Assembly: GCA_005777185.1 (NCBI GenBank)
Contig: SXNL01000007.1
Coordinates: 21,905-85,904, forward strand
DNA length: 64,000 nt
Direction of reading: 5' to 3'
From: Myxococcales bacterium
Lineage (GTDB): Bacteria; Myxococcota_A; Polyangia; Polyangiales; Polyangiaceae
Shown here in pieces: positions 7,796 to 17,408 of this stretch (position 1 is the stretch's first letter; each line of letters opens with the position of its first letter). The notes beneath the pieces were generated by a model, which was given only the letters and a program-made list of their open reading frames with translations, was not told the DNA's origin and did not search any database. A program made the translations under genes and the position numbers.

Positions 7796-10700
7796 GCGCG
7801 GGCGCGGGCGCGGGGGGACCTCCCGGTTGCGGCGCGGACGCGCCCGCGGGCATCGGCGGTGGGCGCGGCGGGGACCGCTTCCAGAGGCCCCCCGTCCCGA
7901 ACGCCGACCATCCCCACCGGAGCCAGCCGAGGAGCGCGAGCGCGATCCAGAGCGCCCACGCGAGCATCGCCGCGCGGTACACGAGGAGCGGGACGGAGAC
8001 GACCCACGGCGTCGTGAGCGTCGCGGCGCTCCGATCGGAGAACCACACGAGCGACGACGCGGTGGAGCCGTTCCCCTTCACCTGCATCTCGGGCGCGCCG
8101 AGGAGACCCTCGTGGATCGCCGCGGCGAGGATGGCGAGGGCGATCGCCGTGAGCAGGACGAGCCCCATCTGTCGAAGGTCGAACACCCAGGGCCGCATCG
8201 TGTCCGCGTTCGCGCGCGTGCGACGGTGCCCGAGCGCGAGCAACCAGCCGACGACGACAGCCCCGAGGACGATCGGGATCTGCGACAGCCCGATCGCGAG
8301 GAGCAGCCAGTCGTACCACCCGAGCGGGGTCGTCCTGACGCGCCCGAGCACGACGGCGACGACGCCCAGGATCGCCAGCAGACTCCAGAACAGGACCACC
8401 GGGCCGACGTCGAGGCCTCCCGCGAAGAGGAGCCACCGCCCCCGAGGCACCTCGAGCCGCGTCGTCGCGTTGACGGACGGCGCGCCGAGATCGACGGGGC
8501 TCACCCGGAACAGCGGGGCGATCCCCGCGGGTTCGCGCCACGTGAGCGCGAGCGTCTGCGCGCCTGGCACGAGCGGCACGAGCACCCGGGCACCCTCCTG
8601 CCGGAGCGGCTGCGTCCTCCCGTCCACCGCGAGCGACTCGAGCGTCGCACCCGGCGGGAGCGTGATGGCGTGCTCGCCGCCGCGACTCGAGCGCATCGCG
8701 ACCGTCAGGGTCACGTCCGTCGCCCGCAGGCCCGGACGTACCGCGAGCGTCGAGTTGTCGATCGTCGACGTCTGCCCCGCGACGCCCGCGGGCCGGTCGA
8801 GCGCGACGAGCACCTCCTCGCCCGGCCACGGGCGGAAGGTCGGGACGCGGACGTTGGCGGTGGGCTGCGTGCGGACGGGCGGGATGCCCCCGAAGGACGC
8901 GTGCCAGATCGGCCCGACGTCCACCTGCCACACCTCGGTCCACGCGGTCTGTCGCGACGCGAAGAGCCGCACGGGCGACCTCTGCTCCAGGACCGAGTGC
9001 CACGCGGCCTCGGTCACCTGTGGGCCCATGTTCACCAGCGCCTTGCCCCCCACGACGCGCACGTCGGCGGTCGTCACGTTCTCGCCGGGGAGGAGCGGGA
9101 TCTCCAGCACGACGGCGGCCCCCGTGGGCGTCGTCCGGATCACCCGCGTGTCCACCTGCCAGTCGAGCCCCACCTGGAGCGTGCGCTCGACGCGCACGAA
9201 CGGGGGGAGGACGCCGGGCTGCAGCGCCGCGGCCTTGCCGCCCTCGGCTCGAATACGTGTACACTGCACGTTCTCGTCCGCGAGGTCGTCCTCGTGGATG
9301 CCCTCGACGGTCCAGTCCTGGAGATCCGCGAGCACGCGGTGTGGCCGCAGCGGGAGCGGGAGCTGGACGGTCTCGCGATCCGGGAACGCCCCGTCGAGCG
9401 TCACCTCGTGGTTGCCCTCCGGGACGAGCAGCCACAGCACCGCGCCGTCGACGCGCACCAGGCCCTTCGCGGGGTGGCCGTCGAGGAGCACCTCGCGCGG
9501 TGTCCACTGCGCGAGGGAGCCCGGCAAGGGGACCGCCGTCTCCGCCGCGGCGTCGACGGCCATGCGCACGCGGAGATCGTTGCCGCGTGTCTCGAGGGTC
9601 ATGTGCGAGCTCGACGCGCAGTGCGGGGCGCACGGTGGCTTGCGCAGCAGGCGCTCGGAGAGATCGTCGAGGACCTTCGGATCGGGCTTGTCCGCGCGCG
9701 CCTCGTGGGGCGAGAGGGCGAGCCCCCCGAAGAGGAGGATCGACGCGGCGACCGTGTGCGACGCGGGCGTGGGCCCGCCCGGCGATCCCCAGCCTCCAGG
9801 CAGGCGGCGTGCGATGAACGGCAGCACGCGCAGCACCACGAAGAGGAGCAGCACGGCCCGGACGATCGCGAGCACGAGGTTCGCGCGAGGCGAGAGGAGC
9901 AAGAGGCGCATCCTCTGCGCGGCCTGGACGGGCCCGCTCCACCGGAGGTCGAGGCTCGTCCAGCTCCAGCGCGGGAGGCCGGGACCGGTCTGCACGATCG
10001 CGGCGGGGTCGTACACCTGCGCGTTCGACTGCATGTAGCCCCGGGTCGCCAGGCTCCCGTGCTTCTTCCCCCACGCGCTCGCGACCGCGGGTGGCGACGC
10101 GGGCTCGCGGTTGCGAGCGCGTTCGTCCTTCAGCGCCTCGGTGGCGTCCTGCTCGTGCTCGCCGCGCTTCTCGGCGCCCTGGTCGGGGGACCGCTTCGCG
10201 TTCTCCTGGTCGGTGGGCGCGTCGATCGTGTCGAGGGTGTTCTGCGCCTTCGGGTGCGCCGGTCTAGGCGCCGATTTCTCCATCGGGGCGCGCTCCTCGC
10301 CGGTCGTCGCCTCGAAGCGACCGCCGACGTCCGCGCCCTCACCGATCGCGACGTTCGGGTTTGCGAGCGCAGGGTAGATGCCCTCGCGCACGTGCTCGAC
10401 GACGAAGCCGAGGGCGATCAGCGCCACCAGGATCGCGGACGCGAACCGGGTCACCGAGAAGACCGTCTTCAAGCGCCACCCCTCGGGCACCAGGCGAAAG
10501 AGCGCCTCCGAGACCAGGAGGGGGATCCACGCCCACTTCGGCGCGCCCTCCTCCGGCACCGTGAGCGCGAGGAGCACCACGGCCACGCCGCCCCACCTCG
10601 GGCCGTAGAGGCGACCGATGGCCGCGGCGAGGACGAGCGCGAGGAAGATCTCCAGGAGCGACCAGTGCTTGAGCCACGTCCCGGACGCGTCGTCGACGCC

Positions 10701-12086
10701 GATCGCGTGCAGGAGCCGCCACCCAGGCGGGAGGTGCAGCGTCCCGGAGACCTGGTGGAAGTCGTGCGCCCAGCCGACGGCCGGCAGGTCGGGCCCTCCG
10801 GGAATGCGGCTGTCCGCCTCGACGACGATCTGACCGTGGCGCACCTCGACGCCCGTCTTCCCCGGGTCCTGCGTGTGCGTGATGAACTGGTCCTTGCCAC
10901 CTATCGCGACGCGCCCGAGGACCGAAGGCGCGCTCATGTCGATCCGCGTGTCGCGGTTCAGCGTGCCCGTCAGGGTGTCGCGCGCGGTGTAGCCGCGACC
11001 GTCGAAGTCGAGCCACAGCCTGCGGTCCAGGGTGAGCTGGTTGGGCGGCGGCTCCGCATCGCCGCGCCGCGTCTCGACCAGCTGGAGTGTATCCTGCACC
11101 TTCATCGGGTACGCGGGCAGGGTCTTCCACGCGTCGGGGAGGGTCGTCTGCTGCGGATCGATCGACACGACGCCCGCGACGGTCACGACGCGGAGATCCG
11201 GGCGCGCCTCGAAGACCCAGACCTCCTCGCCCTCGCGCCACGGTCCGTCGGGAGGCGGCCGCGAGAGCGCGTTCACCGGTCCGTCGCTGCGGGCCGCGAG
11301 CTGCAGCGTGAACACCCCGGGCCGGGCCTGCACGCGGAGCCTTCCGTCAGGCTCCAGGCGCGCCGGGATGGGGGATTCGAGCGACGTCGGGACGAAACCG
11401 GGCGGCAGCGCCCTGCCGGTCACGAGCTCGCGGTTCTTCCCCGACACGTGCATCTCGACGCGCGTGACGAGGGTGAGCGGGATGTCGTCGGTCACCTTGC
11501 GGTGGACCACGAGCTCCAGACGATCGCCCTCCTCGCCCGCGGCGCGCGCCTTCTGGAGCCAGACCGTGCCCGACGCGTCGCGGTTGGGCGCGGCGATCGC
11601 TTGGCCGCGCACGGTCAGCGACAGAAGGCCGGTCTCCTGCGGCACCTTGAGGGACCCGGGAAGCGAGTCCCACGTGAACGTCCCCGTGAGCGTCGCATCC
11701 CCGCGGGCGAGCTCGACGTGCGGCCCGTTCCTCTCGAACACGATGGCACGTGTCGCGCCGACCTGGACGCCTTCGGGCCAGCGCTTGCCGTCGCCGGGGA
11801 GCGGCACGGCGAGCCGCGGCGCGTCGACCCGCCAGCGCTGCGTGAACTTTCCGCCCTTGTCGTCGAGGACGAGGTCGAGCCGCGAGGGCCACGCACACCG
11901 CGTGAGGTCCGCCTTCCCCTCGAAGATGGCGCAGGTGGATCGCCCGTCGAGCGCCCAGCCCACCCACGGCTTCAGGGCATCGGGCACCCCCTTGGGATCG
12001 AGGCGGTCCGCGCGTGCAGGAAGCGGCGCGAGGAGCGACATCATCGCGACGACGAGGAGGAGGAACCGCCGGGCGACGCGTGTCAT
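7779..12086 (-). CDS. Very large two-part exported/membrane protein (1435 aa), function unknown
   Basis: Not a family I recognise. It opens with a Sec signal (RRFLLLVVAMMSLLAPLPARA), then a long beta-rich extracytoplasmic region. A cluster of membrane helices follows (LLEIFLALVLAAAIG, GGVAVVLLALTVP, ASAILVALIALGFVV), then a charged low-complexity linker with many Asp, Glu and Lys. Next comes a second hydrophobic stretch ending SPHEARADKPDPKVLDD, which looks like an internal signal peptide, another beta-rich region and a terminal set of helices before a Pro/Ala-rich tail. The two exported halves share a pattern: AVDA or RVDA, then AVPLPG, then a hydrophobic LPVEG-like strand. ATG at 12086 is fixed by the signal peptide. 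It overlaps the convergent peptidase by 17 nt. Confidence 0.8.
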   Translation of the reverse strand: MTRVARRFLLLVVAMMSLLAPLPARADRLDPKGVPDALKPWVGWALDGRSTCAIFEGKADLTRCAWPSRLDLVLDDKGGKFTQRWRVDAPRLAVPLPGDGKRWPEGVQVGATRAIVFERNGPHVELARGDATLTGTFTWDSLPGSLKVPQETGLLSLTVRGQAIAAPNRDASGTVWLQKARAAGEEGDRLELVVHRKVTDDIPLTLVTRVEMHVSGKNRELVTGRALPPGFVPTSLESPIPARLEPDGRLRVQARPGVFTLQLAARSDGPVNALSRPPPDGPWREGEEVWVFEARPDLRVVTVAGVVSIDPQQTTLPDAWKTLPAYPMKVQDTLQLVETRRGDAEPPPNQLTLDRRLWLDFDGRGYTARDTLTGTLNRDTRIDMSAPSVLGRVAIGGKDQFITHTQDPGKTGVEVRHGQIVVEADSRIPGGPDLPAVGWAHDFHQVSGTLHLPPGWRLLHAIGVDDASGTWLKHWSLLEIFLALVLAAAIGRLYGPRWGGVAVVLLALTVPEEGAPKWAWIPLLVSEALFRLVPEGWRLKTVFSVTRFASAILVALIALGFVVEHVREGIYPALANPNVAIGEGADVGGRFEATTGEERAPMEKSAPRPAHPKAQNTLDTIDAPTDQENAKRSPDQGAEKRGEHEQDATEALKDERARNREPASPPAVASAWGKKHGSLATRGYMQSNAQVYDPAAIVQTGPGLPRWSWTSLDLRWSGPVQAAQRMRLLLLSPRANLVLAIVRAVLLLFVVLRVLPFIARRLPGGWGSPGGPTPASHTVAASILLFGGLALSPHEARADKPDPKVLDDLSERLLRKPPCAPHCASSSHMTLETRGNDLRVRMAVDAAAETAVPLPGSLAQWTPREVLLDGHPAKGLVRVDGAVLWLLVPEGNHEVTLDGAFPDRETVQLPLPLRPHRVLADLQDWTVEGIHEDDLADENVQCTRIRAEGGKAAALQPGVLPPFVRVERTLQVGLDWQVDTRVIRTTPTGAAVVLEIPLLPGENVTTADVRVVGGKALVNMGPQVTEAAWHSVLEQRSPVRLFASRQTAWTEVWQVDVGPIWHASFGGIPPVRTQPTANVRVPTFRPWPGEEVLVALDRPAGVAGQTSTIDNSTLAVRPGLRATDVTLTVAMRSSRGGEHAITLPPGATLESLAVDGRTQPLRQEGARVLVPLVPGAQTLALTWREPAGIAPLFRVSPVDLGAPSVNATTRLEVPRGRWLLFAGGLDVGPVVLFWSLLAILGVVAVVLGRVRTTPLGWYDWLLLAIGLSQIPIVLGAVVVGWLLALGHRRTRANADTMRPWVFDLRQMGLVLLTAIALAILAAAIHEGLLGAPEMQVKGNGSTASSLVWFSDRSAATLTTPWVVSVPLLVYRAAMLAWALWIALALLGWLRWGWSAFGTGGLWKRSPPRPPPMPAGASAPQPGGPPAPAPAPTAPA

Positions 12087-12143
12087 CCACGAAGGCTCGA
12101 CCAATGGACCGCGGCGGTCAAGGGGCGGTGCTACCCTCCCCGC

Positions 12144-12782
12144 GTGCTCCTTCGCTTCGCAGCGGCCCTCACCGCGCTTGCGGCGGCAAGCTGCGCCCCC
12201 ACGCGCGCTCCTCCCCCCGGTCCGCCCCCGGCGGCGACCCGCGCGTCCGTCCCCGAGTATCCGCAGCGCCAGCCCCTCGCCGACGCGGCCGCGCCTCCGG
12301 ACGCCGCGATCCACCCCCGGAGCGACGCGGACGCGGGCACCCCTCTGCCCAGGCGCGCCTCGAGCACGTGCCCCGAGAGCTCCAGCTGGAACGGCAAGCT
12401 CTGCCGCGGCGCGGGGTTCGACGCCTGCCCCGCGGGCATGCACATGGAGGGCGACGCGTGCCTCGCCGCGGACGCGCCCGCTCCGCCGAGGAAGCCCCCG
12501 GCGAGGAAGCCGAGCCGCGACAAGCCCGAGCCGGCGCCGGAGCCGGAAGACGACGCAGACGACGACAGCTCGAGCGTCATGGGATCCGGCACGGGCGTCT
12601 CCTCCTGCGACAGGTTCCTCCAGCGTTACGCCGCGTGCAATGCGCTGCCGGCGCAGACCAAGGACGTGCTCGACGGGCTGGCGCGCGCGTGGCGCACCGT
12701 GGGCAGGGATCCGCGGCAGCGCGCCGCGATGCAGACCGCGTGCGCGCAGATGGAGCACACGCTTCGCTCGGCGTGCCCTTGA
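12144..12782 (+). CDS. Low-complexity lipoprotein, function unknown
   Basis: A 212-residue predicted lipoprotein: signal LLRFAAALTALAAASC, with the Cys at 17, then a Pro/Ala-rich linker, a small Cys region (STCPESSSWNGKLCRG and DACPAGMHMEGDACL), a Lys/Pro/Glu/Asp-rich spacer, and a C-terminal helical domain with Cys residues (SSCDRFLQRYAACNALP and QTACAQMEHTLRSACP). The track joins it to a 1724-residue ORF that is antisense to the large membrane protein; only this last part is real. GTG at 12144 starts the signal. The final module looks like other small four-Cys helical domains on myxobacterial lipoproteins. It is divergent from the membrane-protein gene (57 bp between). Confidence 0.75.
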   Translation: MLLRFAAALTALAAASCAPTRAPPPGPPPAATRASVPEYPQRQPLADAAAPPDAAIHPRSDADAGTPLPRRASSTCPESSSWNGKLCRGAGFDACPAGMHMEGDACLAADAPAPPRKPPARKPSRDKPEPAPEPEDDADDDSSSVMGSGTGVSSCDRFLQRYAACNALPAQTKDVLDGLARAWRTVGRDPRQRAAMQTACAQMEHTLRSACP

Positions 12783-12785
12783 AGG

Positions 12786-13841
12786 TCACGCGCCGTGTGG
12801 GCCTGTCTCCTCGAAGATCGCGCGGAGGAGCGGCACGCCCATTTTCCTCTCTCCGCGCGCGAGCTCCCAGACCGTCCGCTGCACGACGTCGTTCACGGGC
12901 GTGGCGATCCCGTGCTTCTTCCCGCGAGCCGTGATCTCACCGTTCAGGTAGTCGATCGCGGGGGGACGGCCGCGCTCGATCGCGGACAGCATCGAGCTCC
13001 GCATCCTGCGGAAGCGGAGGCCCACGGCGAGCAGCAAGCTGTGCTTCGCGAAGAGGCCGGGCGAGCCCGCGGCGGCCTTCTCCTCCTCCGTGAGCGCGAT
13101 CCAGTCGAGGTCGATCGTACCCGACACCTTCTCGAGCCGGATCTCCTCGGCGCGGGAGACCTCCACGACCTCGGTCATGATCTCGAGCGCCAGGCGCCTC
13201 ACGAAGCGGTTCGGCATGAGCGCGCCGAGCCGGTCGCCACCGAGCGTGCCCAAGGATGAGATGGCGCAGTTGATCGCGAGCTTGCTCCAGCGCTTGCCCG
13301 CCAGGTTATCGGTGATCTCGATGGGGCCGATCGCCTCGAGCGCGCGCGACAGCGGCTCGAGGGCCGGATCGGGCGCCTTCCCGCGCGCGAGCGAGCCGAG
13401 CGTGAACCCGCCCGCCGCCGTGCGATCGTACACCCCCGGGTCGAGCATGGCGGCCCCCCACGCGACGACGCCGCCGAGGACGCGGGCGGGGCCACAGATC
13501 TCCGCGACGCGATCCTCGCAGAGGCCGTTCTGGAAGCAGACCATCCTGCCGTCGTCGGCCAGCGCGGGGAGCGCCGTCCGGGCGGCTTCCTCGACCTGGG
13601 GCGGCTGCGTCGCGAGGAGGACATAGTCGAACGCGCGCGCCGGCACGCCGACCGAGATGGCGCCGCGCACGGTACGCCCGCCCCCCTCGCCGCGGAGCAC
13701 GAAGCCGTTCTTCTCGATCGCCGCGGCGATCTCCGTGTTGGTGGTGACGGCGGTGACGTCGTACCCCGTCTCGACGAGGCTCGCCGCGACGATGCCACCG
13801 ATGCCGCCGCAGCCCATGACGAGGAAGCGAGGTTCGCCCAT
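12786..13841 (-). CDS. Ketopantoate reductase family (ApbA/PanE) oxidoreductase
   Basis: A 351-residue NAD(P)-dependent 2-oxoacid reductase. The Rossmann motif appears at the start as FLVMGCGGIGGIVAASL, and the helical C-terminal domain carries the family's conserved Lys/Asn region KRWSKLAINCAISSLGTLGG. ATG at 13841 places the first strand at residue 5; the ORF-track extension is non-coding. PanE makes pantoate for coenzyme A, but the fold is also used by other reductases and no pantothenate gene is near, so the symbol is withheld. It is divergent from the next gene by 49 bp and convergent with the lipoprotein (3-nt gap). Confidence 0.87.
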   Translation of the reverse strand: MGEPRFLVMGCGGIGGIVAASLVETGYDVTAVTTNTEIAAAIEKNGFVLRGEGGGRTVRGAISVGVPARAFDYVLLATQPPQVEEAARTALPALADDGRMVCFQNGLCEDRVAEICGPARVLGGVVAWGAAMLDPGVYDRTAAGGFTLGSLARGKAPDPALEPLSRALEAIGPIEITDNLAGKRWSKLAINCAISSLGTLGGDRLGALMPNRFVRRLALEIMTEVVEVSRAEEIRLEKVSGTIDLDWIALTEEEKAAAGSPGLFAKHSLLLAVGLRFRRMRSSMLSAIERGRPPAIDYLNGEITARGKKHGIATPVNDVVQRTVWELARGERKMGVPLLRAIFEETGPHGA

Positions 13842-13890
13842 GCGTGGTGGCGGTGTAGCACCAACGCGGGCGGGCTGGTACGGTGTGCCG

Positions 13891-14742
13891 ATGCTCGGGC
13901 GTGGCCTCACGGGGATCGCCGGCCGGCCCTTCGTCGATCTGGAGCCCTTCATCGACCTGACGGCCCTCGCCTCCCTCGACGACGAGATCTGCTATGCGCT
14001 CGCGCAGATCCCGACCGACTACACGGGGGGCTGCCACCGTTCGATGGGCATCATGCCCGAGGCCTTCGCCAAGGAGCCCTGGGCGGACCACGGCGAGGTC
14101 ATCCGCGCGATGACCGACAGGGAGTTCCTCGTCTTCGCGTCGCTCTCCGACGCGCCGCATCTCCTCGACCCCGCGCGCCGCGCGGAGTTGACGTTCGGGG
14201 AGGAGCGTGCTGTACCGCTCTCGCGGCGCCAGATGCTGCACCTGGAGATGAAGCACGGCGTGTACTTCCCGTGGAAGGTCTACGTCGAGCTGATGCCTGG
14301 CGGCCCGTGGGAAAAGAAGAGCGATCCCGCGGGGAAGCGGTGGACGCGGGACGCCCTCGTGCACCTCCCGCGCACCGTGGAGTTCGTGCGGCGGCTCCCC
14401 TTCGCGAGCGTCGGGAGCGTGAAGCTCCTCGGCCTACGCGCCAACGATCACGGCACCGTCCACCGGGATGCGGATCCGGCCGTGAAGACGACGGTCGACC
14501 CGTTCATCACCTTCTGCCCGGGCCGCAAGAAGAGGCTGTTCCTGTGGGACGACGTGGAAGGGACGCGCACGCACATCGACGCGCGCGCTTTCTGGTTCAA
14601 CGACAGCGACTACCACGGGGTCGAGGCGGATCCCTGGTTCCGCTACTCGATCCGCGTCGATGGCGCCTTCGCCGGGGGATTCCTCGAGCGAGCCCTCGGC
14701 TCGCTCAACGCCGGATCGGCAGCGACTTCGACGCGGGGTTGA
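13891..14742 (+). CDS. Possible 2-oxoglutarate/Fe(II)-type oxygenase, otherwise unrecognised
   Basis: A 283-residue soluble protein without signal or membrane segments. The C-terminal half contains HRDAD followed about 60 residues later by NDSDYHGVEADPWFRYSIRVDG. The spacing of HxD, a distal His and a downstream Arg is what the double-stranded beta-helix 2OG-Fe(II) oxygenases use to bind iron and 2-oxoglutarate. Between them lies a beta-rich stretch (ITFCPGRKKRLFLWDD). I infer an Asp/Asn-hydroxylase-like fold; no specific family was recognised. ATG at 13891 was chosen because the upstream part of the track ORF is antisense to the reductase. Its 3' end overlaps the convergent lipoprotein by 38 nt. 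Confidence 0.6.
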   Translation: MLGRGLTGIAGRPFVDLEPFIDLTALASLDDEICYALAQIPTDYTGGCHRSMGIMPEAFAKEPWADHGEVIRAMTDREFLVFASLSDAPHLLDPARRAELTFGEERAVPLSRRQMLHLEMKHGVYFPWKVYVELMPGGPWEKKSDPAGKRWTRDALVHLPRTVEFVRRLPFASVGSVKLLGLRANDHGTVHRDADPAVKTTVDPFITFCPGRKKRLFLWDDVEGTRTHIDARAFWFNDSDYHGVEADPWFRYSIRVDGAFAGGFLERALGSLNAGSAATSTRG

Positions 14743-16024
14743 AGGCTGGCATGCCGAGGCCGATCCCCGCCGCCTGCTCGCCGATGCCGACCGTGCCGGC
14801 GAACGTGGGCGTGGCCGACGCCATGTCGACGACGTGCGACAGCGCGTTCTTGCCGGCGACCTCGGCGCTCAGCCAGCCCGCGCCCGCGTTGGCGAACGCG
14901 AGGCCGTGGAAGGTGCCGCCCGCCGGAGGCGCCACGCTGCCCGTCGGAGGCGCGTCGACCTCGCCCATCATGGCCGAGATGAACGCGGCGTCGTAGCGAA
15001 GCGCGCCTGGCCCGGTGTCCTGCGTGATCCAGAGGCTCCCGGTGGCGTCGAACGCCAGGCCGGAGGGCCGCGTGAGGCCCGTCGCGACGCCGCGCAGGAG
15101 CGCGCGCGGCGCCGGGTTCGAGGCCGTGAGCGTGGCCGCCGCATAGAGGGCCACGCCCGCCGGATCCCTGAGGCTGACGAGCAGGTTGCCGGCCGCGTCG
15201 AAGGCGACGGCACGCGGCGTCCCATCGACGCGGATCGCGCGCCGCCTCGTGGGTGTTCCGTACACCACGTCCCCGTAATGGACGACCTCGCGCGATCCCG
15301 CCGCGCAGATCCACAGATCACCCCTCGCGTCGAACGCCATGCCCTGGGGCGTGTCGAGGTTCGTGATGGTCTTCGAGGGGACCATCACCTTGCTGGATCC
15401 GAGCTCGTCCATCGGCACGAGGATGGCCCGGCCCTCCTTGGAGAGAGCGACCCACATGTTGCCGCGCGGATCGAACGCCACCGCGTCGGGGCTGCTGCCC
15501 TTCGGCGCCGCGAGCTCGAGGCCGGGCGCGGCGTGGCGCACGAGCTCGTCGTCGCTGAACGCCACCACGCGATCGGCCGCGGCGAGCGGCACCCAGAGGC
15601 GACCGCTCGCGGGCTCGAGCCCGAAGCGAACCTCGACCTTCGCGCCGCGCGCGGTCACGCGGGCGGGGCTCCCCACGACGACGCCGCTCCAGACCGCGTC
15701 CACGACCGCCTGCGGGACGCGCGTACGACGGTCGGCGATCCGCACGTTGTACTCGCCCTCTGGCAGGCGAGAGAGCACAGATCCCTTCCGGATGGTCGTG
15801 CTGAACTTGTTGGGCCCCGTCACGAGGATCTCGGGATCCACGCCCGGGGGGCCCTCCACCGAGATCGTCAGGGTCGGTCCCGGGTCGGCCGGTCCACACC
15901 CCGTGGCGATCGCGCCCAGGATCAACCACGTGACGCCGAGAGCGCCAGCGCGTTGACGCGCGGTCGAGGCCGGCGTGCAGGATCTCCGGTCGGTCAGGCT
16001 CTTCTTCGGGTGCAGCTGGCTCAT
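14705..16024 (-). CDS. Lipoprotein with beta-propeller (NHL/Vgb-like) repeats
   Basis: A 439-residue predicted lipoprotein. After an unusually long N-region (about 35 residues) comes the signal VTWLILGAIATGCGPADPG. The body repeats AFDPRGNMWVAL, AFDARGDLWICA, AFDAAGNLLVSL and AFDATGSLWITQ about every 40-60 residues, the pattern of NHL or virginiamycin-lyase-like propeller blades. A PEGA-like segment (SRLPEGEYNVRIAD) precedes the propeller. ATG at 16024 is the first plausible start. No enzymatic motif is visible; such propellers usually bind partners or surface ligands. The 3' end overlaps the convergent gene by 38 nt. Confidence 0.8.
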   Translation of the reverse strand: MSQLHPKKSLTDRRSCTPASTARQRAGALGVTWLILGAIATGCGPADPGPTLTISVEGPPGVDPEILVTGPNKFSTTIRKGSVLSRLPEGEYNVRIADRRTRVPQAVVDAVWSGVVVGSPARVTARGAKVEVRFGLEPASGRLWVPLAAADRVVAFSDDELVRHAAPGLELAAPKGSSPDAVAFDPRGNMWVALSKEGRAILVPMDELGSSKVMVPSKTITNLDTPQGMAFDARGDLWICAAGSREVVHYGDVVYGTPTRRRAIRVDGTPRAVAFDAAGNLLVSLRDPAGVALYAAATLTASNPAPRALLRGVATGLTRPSGLAFDATGSLWITQDTGPGALRYDAAFISAMMGEVDAPPTGSVAPPAGGTFHGLAFANAGAGWLSAEVAGKNALSHVVDMASATPTFAGTVGIGEQAAGIGLGMPAFNPASKSLPIRR

Positions 16025-16135
16025 GCCCAGCACGCGTAGCGAGGACCGTGCCGCGCTGTCGTCAGCGCTTCGACACGCGGCGGAACGAGGACGTCCTTCG
16101 GGGAATCGCACCCCTTCGCCCCGCGAGACGAGGGC

Positions 16136-17404
16136 CTACAGGTTCCTCTTGGCCTCGGGAGGCGTGTTCTTGTGCTGCAGGATCAATTTGCGGATGGCCT
16201 GGTTGCGGCGAACCATCGGCTGCTTGGCGAGGTGCGCGAGGATCGTCGGCGGCGTCGCGGGGAACCGCGCGAGGTTGCGGATGAACACGATCGATCCGTA
16301 CTGGCGCGACGCGAGCGCCTGCGTCGTGCGACCGTCGAACGTGCAGCCGATGAGGAGCGCGAGGCACCGCCCCTCGGTCTTCACGATGAGCTCGACGCGC
16401 TCGTCCGGCTGGGCCATCCGCGTGAAGCGCGCGCGCAGGATGCCGCGGGCGCGCGTCCGCGTCAGCTGGGGGACGTCGCGGTCCATCGCCGTACGGAAGA
16501 TCTCGACCATCCGCTTGTGCTGGAGGATGCGCCGGAGGAGCGCCTCCGACGTGTGCGTGTTTCGCACGAGCCGGCGCTGGATGCCGCCGTCCTGGACGAA
16601 CTGAGGCTTCTTGGCGAGCAGGTCGAGCCCGGCGCTCGTCCCGTGCCACGTCGCGACGAACCGCGCCTGCGCGAAGCCGACGAGCCCGTTGGCGAGCAGG
16701 GCCGCGATGACCGAGGGGTCCGGATCGAACGCCAGCGCGAACAGGTCCTGCGGCGACGCCGTGAGGGCCATGTGGGCCCGCGTCTGCGCCTCCAGCGGGC
16801 CGAACTTCATCGCGAACGTCTTCCGGTAGTTCTGCGGTTCGAGCACGCCTGCCGCGCGATCCTCCATGATCTCCGCCGCGCGCTGCGATCGGACCTCCTC
16901 GTCCTCGACGGCGGCGGCTGCCCCCTCGTCGTCCGCGTCCACCTCCTCGGTGACCGCGCCCGCGTCTTCCGCGCCTTCGCTCGCGCTCCAGGCCTTGCTG
17001 CCCCCGTCTTCTTCGCCCTCCCCCGCGCCCCCGAGGTCGGCGATCGGCTCCTCGCCCGTGGGCCACTCCTTCTCGAACCCCCGCATCCACGCGGCGTCCT
17101 CGCCCCCCTCGCCGAGATCGCTCACGTCCTGCACCGTCGGCGGGCCCCCCGTCGCGGCGACCATCGGGCGCCAGCTCTTCCGGCGCGCCCGCAGCGGCGT
17201 CGCGCCCGGGATCTCCACGGCCCCCTTCTCGGCGAGGCTGTCCACGATCGACTCCACGCGCTGCGGCTGGATGCCGGTCAGATCCCCGAGGTCCTCGAGC
17301 GAGAGCCGCCCGTCGATTCGCGTGAGCACGAAGTTCTCCTCGGAGGTGAGCTCGAGCTGCGAGGCGTCGGTCGGGATGCGCTGGGGGCGATCTGTGGGGG
17401 GCAC
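16136..17404 (-). CDS. Winged-helix protein with a helical repeat domain, function unknown
   Basis: A 422-residue cytoplasmic protein. Residues 15-68 (LTSEENFVLTRIDGRLSLEDL followed by a second helix pair) look like the PatA-type winged-helix N-terminal module common in myxobacterial signalling proteins. A long acidic, Glu/Ala/Asp-rich linker covers about residues 85-175. The C-terminal half is helical and includes FDPDPSVIAALLANG and SEALLRRILQHKRMVEIF, reminiscent of HEAT/DUF2336-like repeats. It starts at GTG 17404, only 4 nt after the TetR stop, so the two are almost certainly co-transcribed. The role is unknown; coupling to TetR suggests membership of the same regulon. Confidence 0.72.
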   Translation of the reverse strand: MPPTDRPQRIPTDASQLELTSEENFVLTRIDGRLSLEDLGDLTGIQPQRVESIVDSLAEKGAVEIPGATPLRARRKSWRPMVAATGGPPTVQDVSDLGEGGEDAAWMRGFEKEWPTGEEPIADLGGAGEGEEDGGSKAWSASEGAEDAGAVTEEVDADDEGAAAAVEDEEVRSQRAAEIMEDRAAGVLEPQNYRKTFAMKFGPLEAQTRAHMALTASPQDLFALAFDPDPSVIAALLANGLVGFAQARFVATWHGTSAGLDLLAKKPQFVQDGGIQRRLVRNTHTSEALLRRILQHKRMVEIFRTAMDRDVPQLTRTRARGILRARFTRMAQPDERVELIVKTEGRCLALLIGCTFDGRTTQALASRQYGSIVFIRNLARFPATPPTILAHLAKQPMVRRNQAIRKLILQHKNTPPEAKRNL

Positions 17405-17408
17405 GCGT

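Noticed and set aside
7608-12782. A 1724-residue plus-strand ORF, the longest in the track
   Set aside because: Nearly all of it is antisense to the large membrane protein and reads as Arg/Glu/His-rich nonsense. Only its last 213 codons (12144-12782) have a signal peptide and protein-like sequence.
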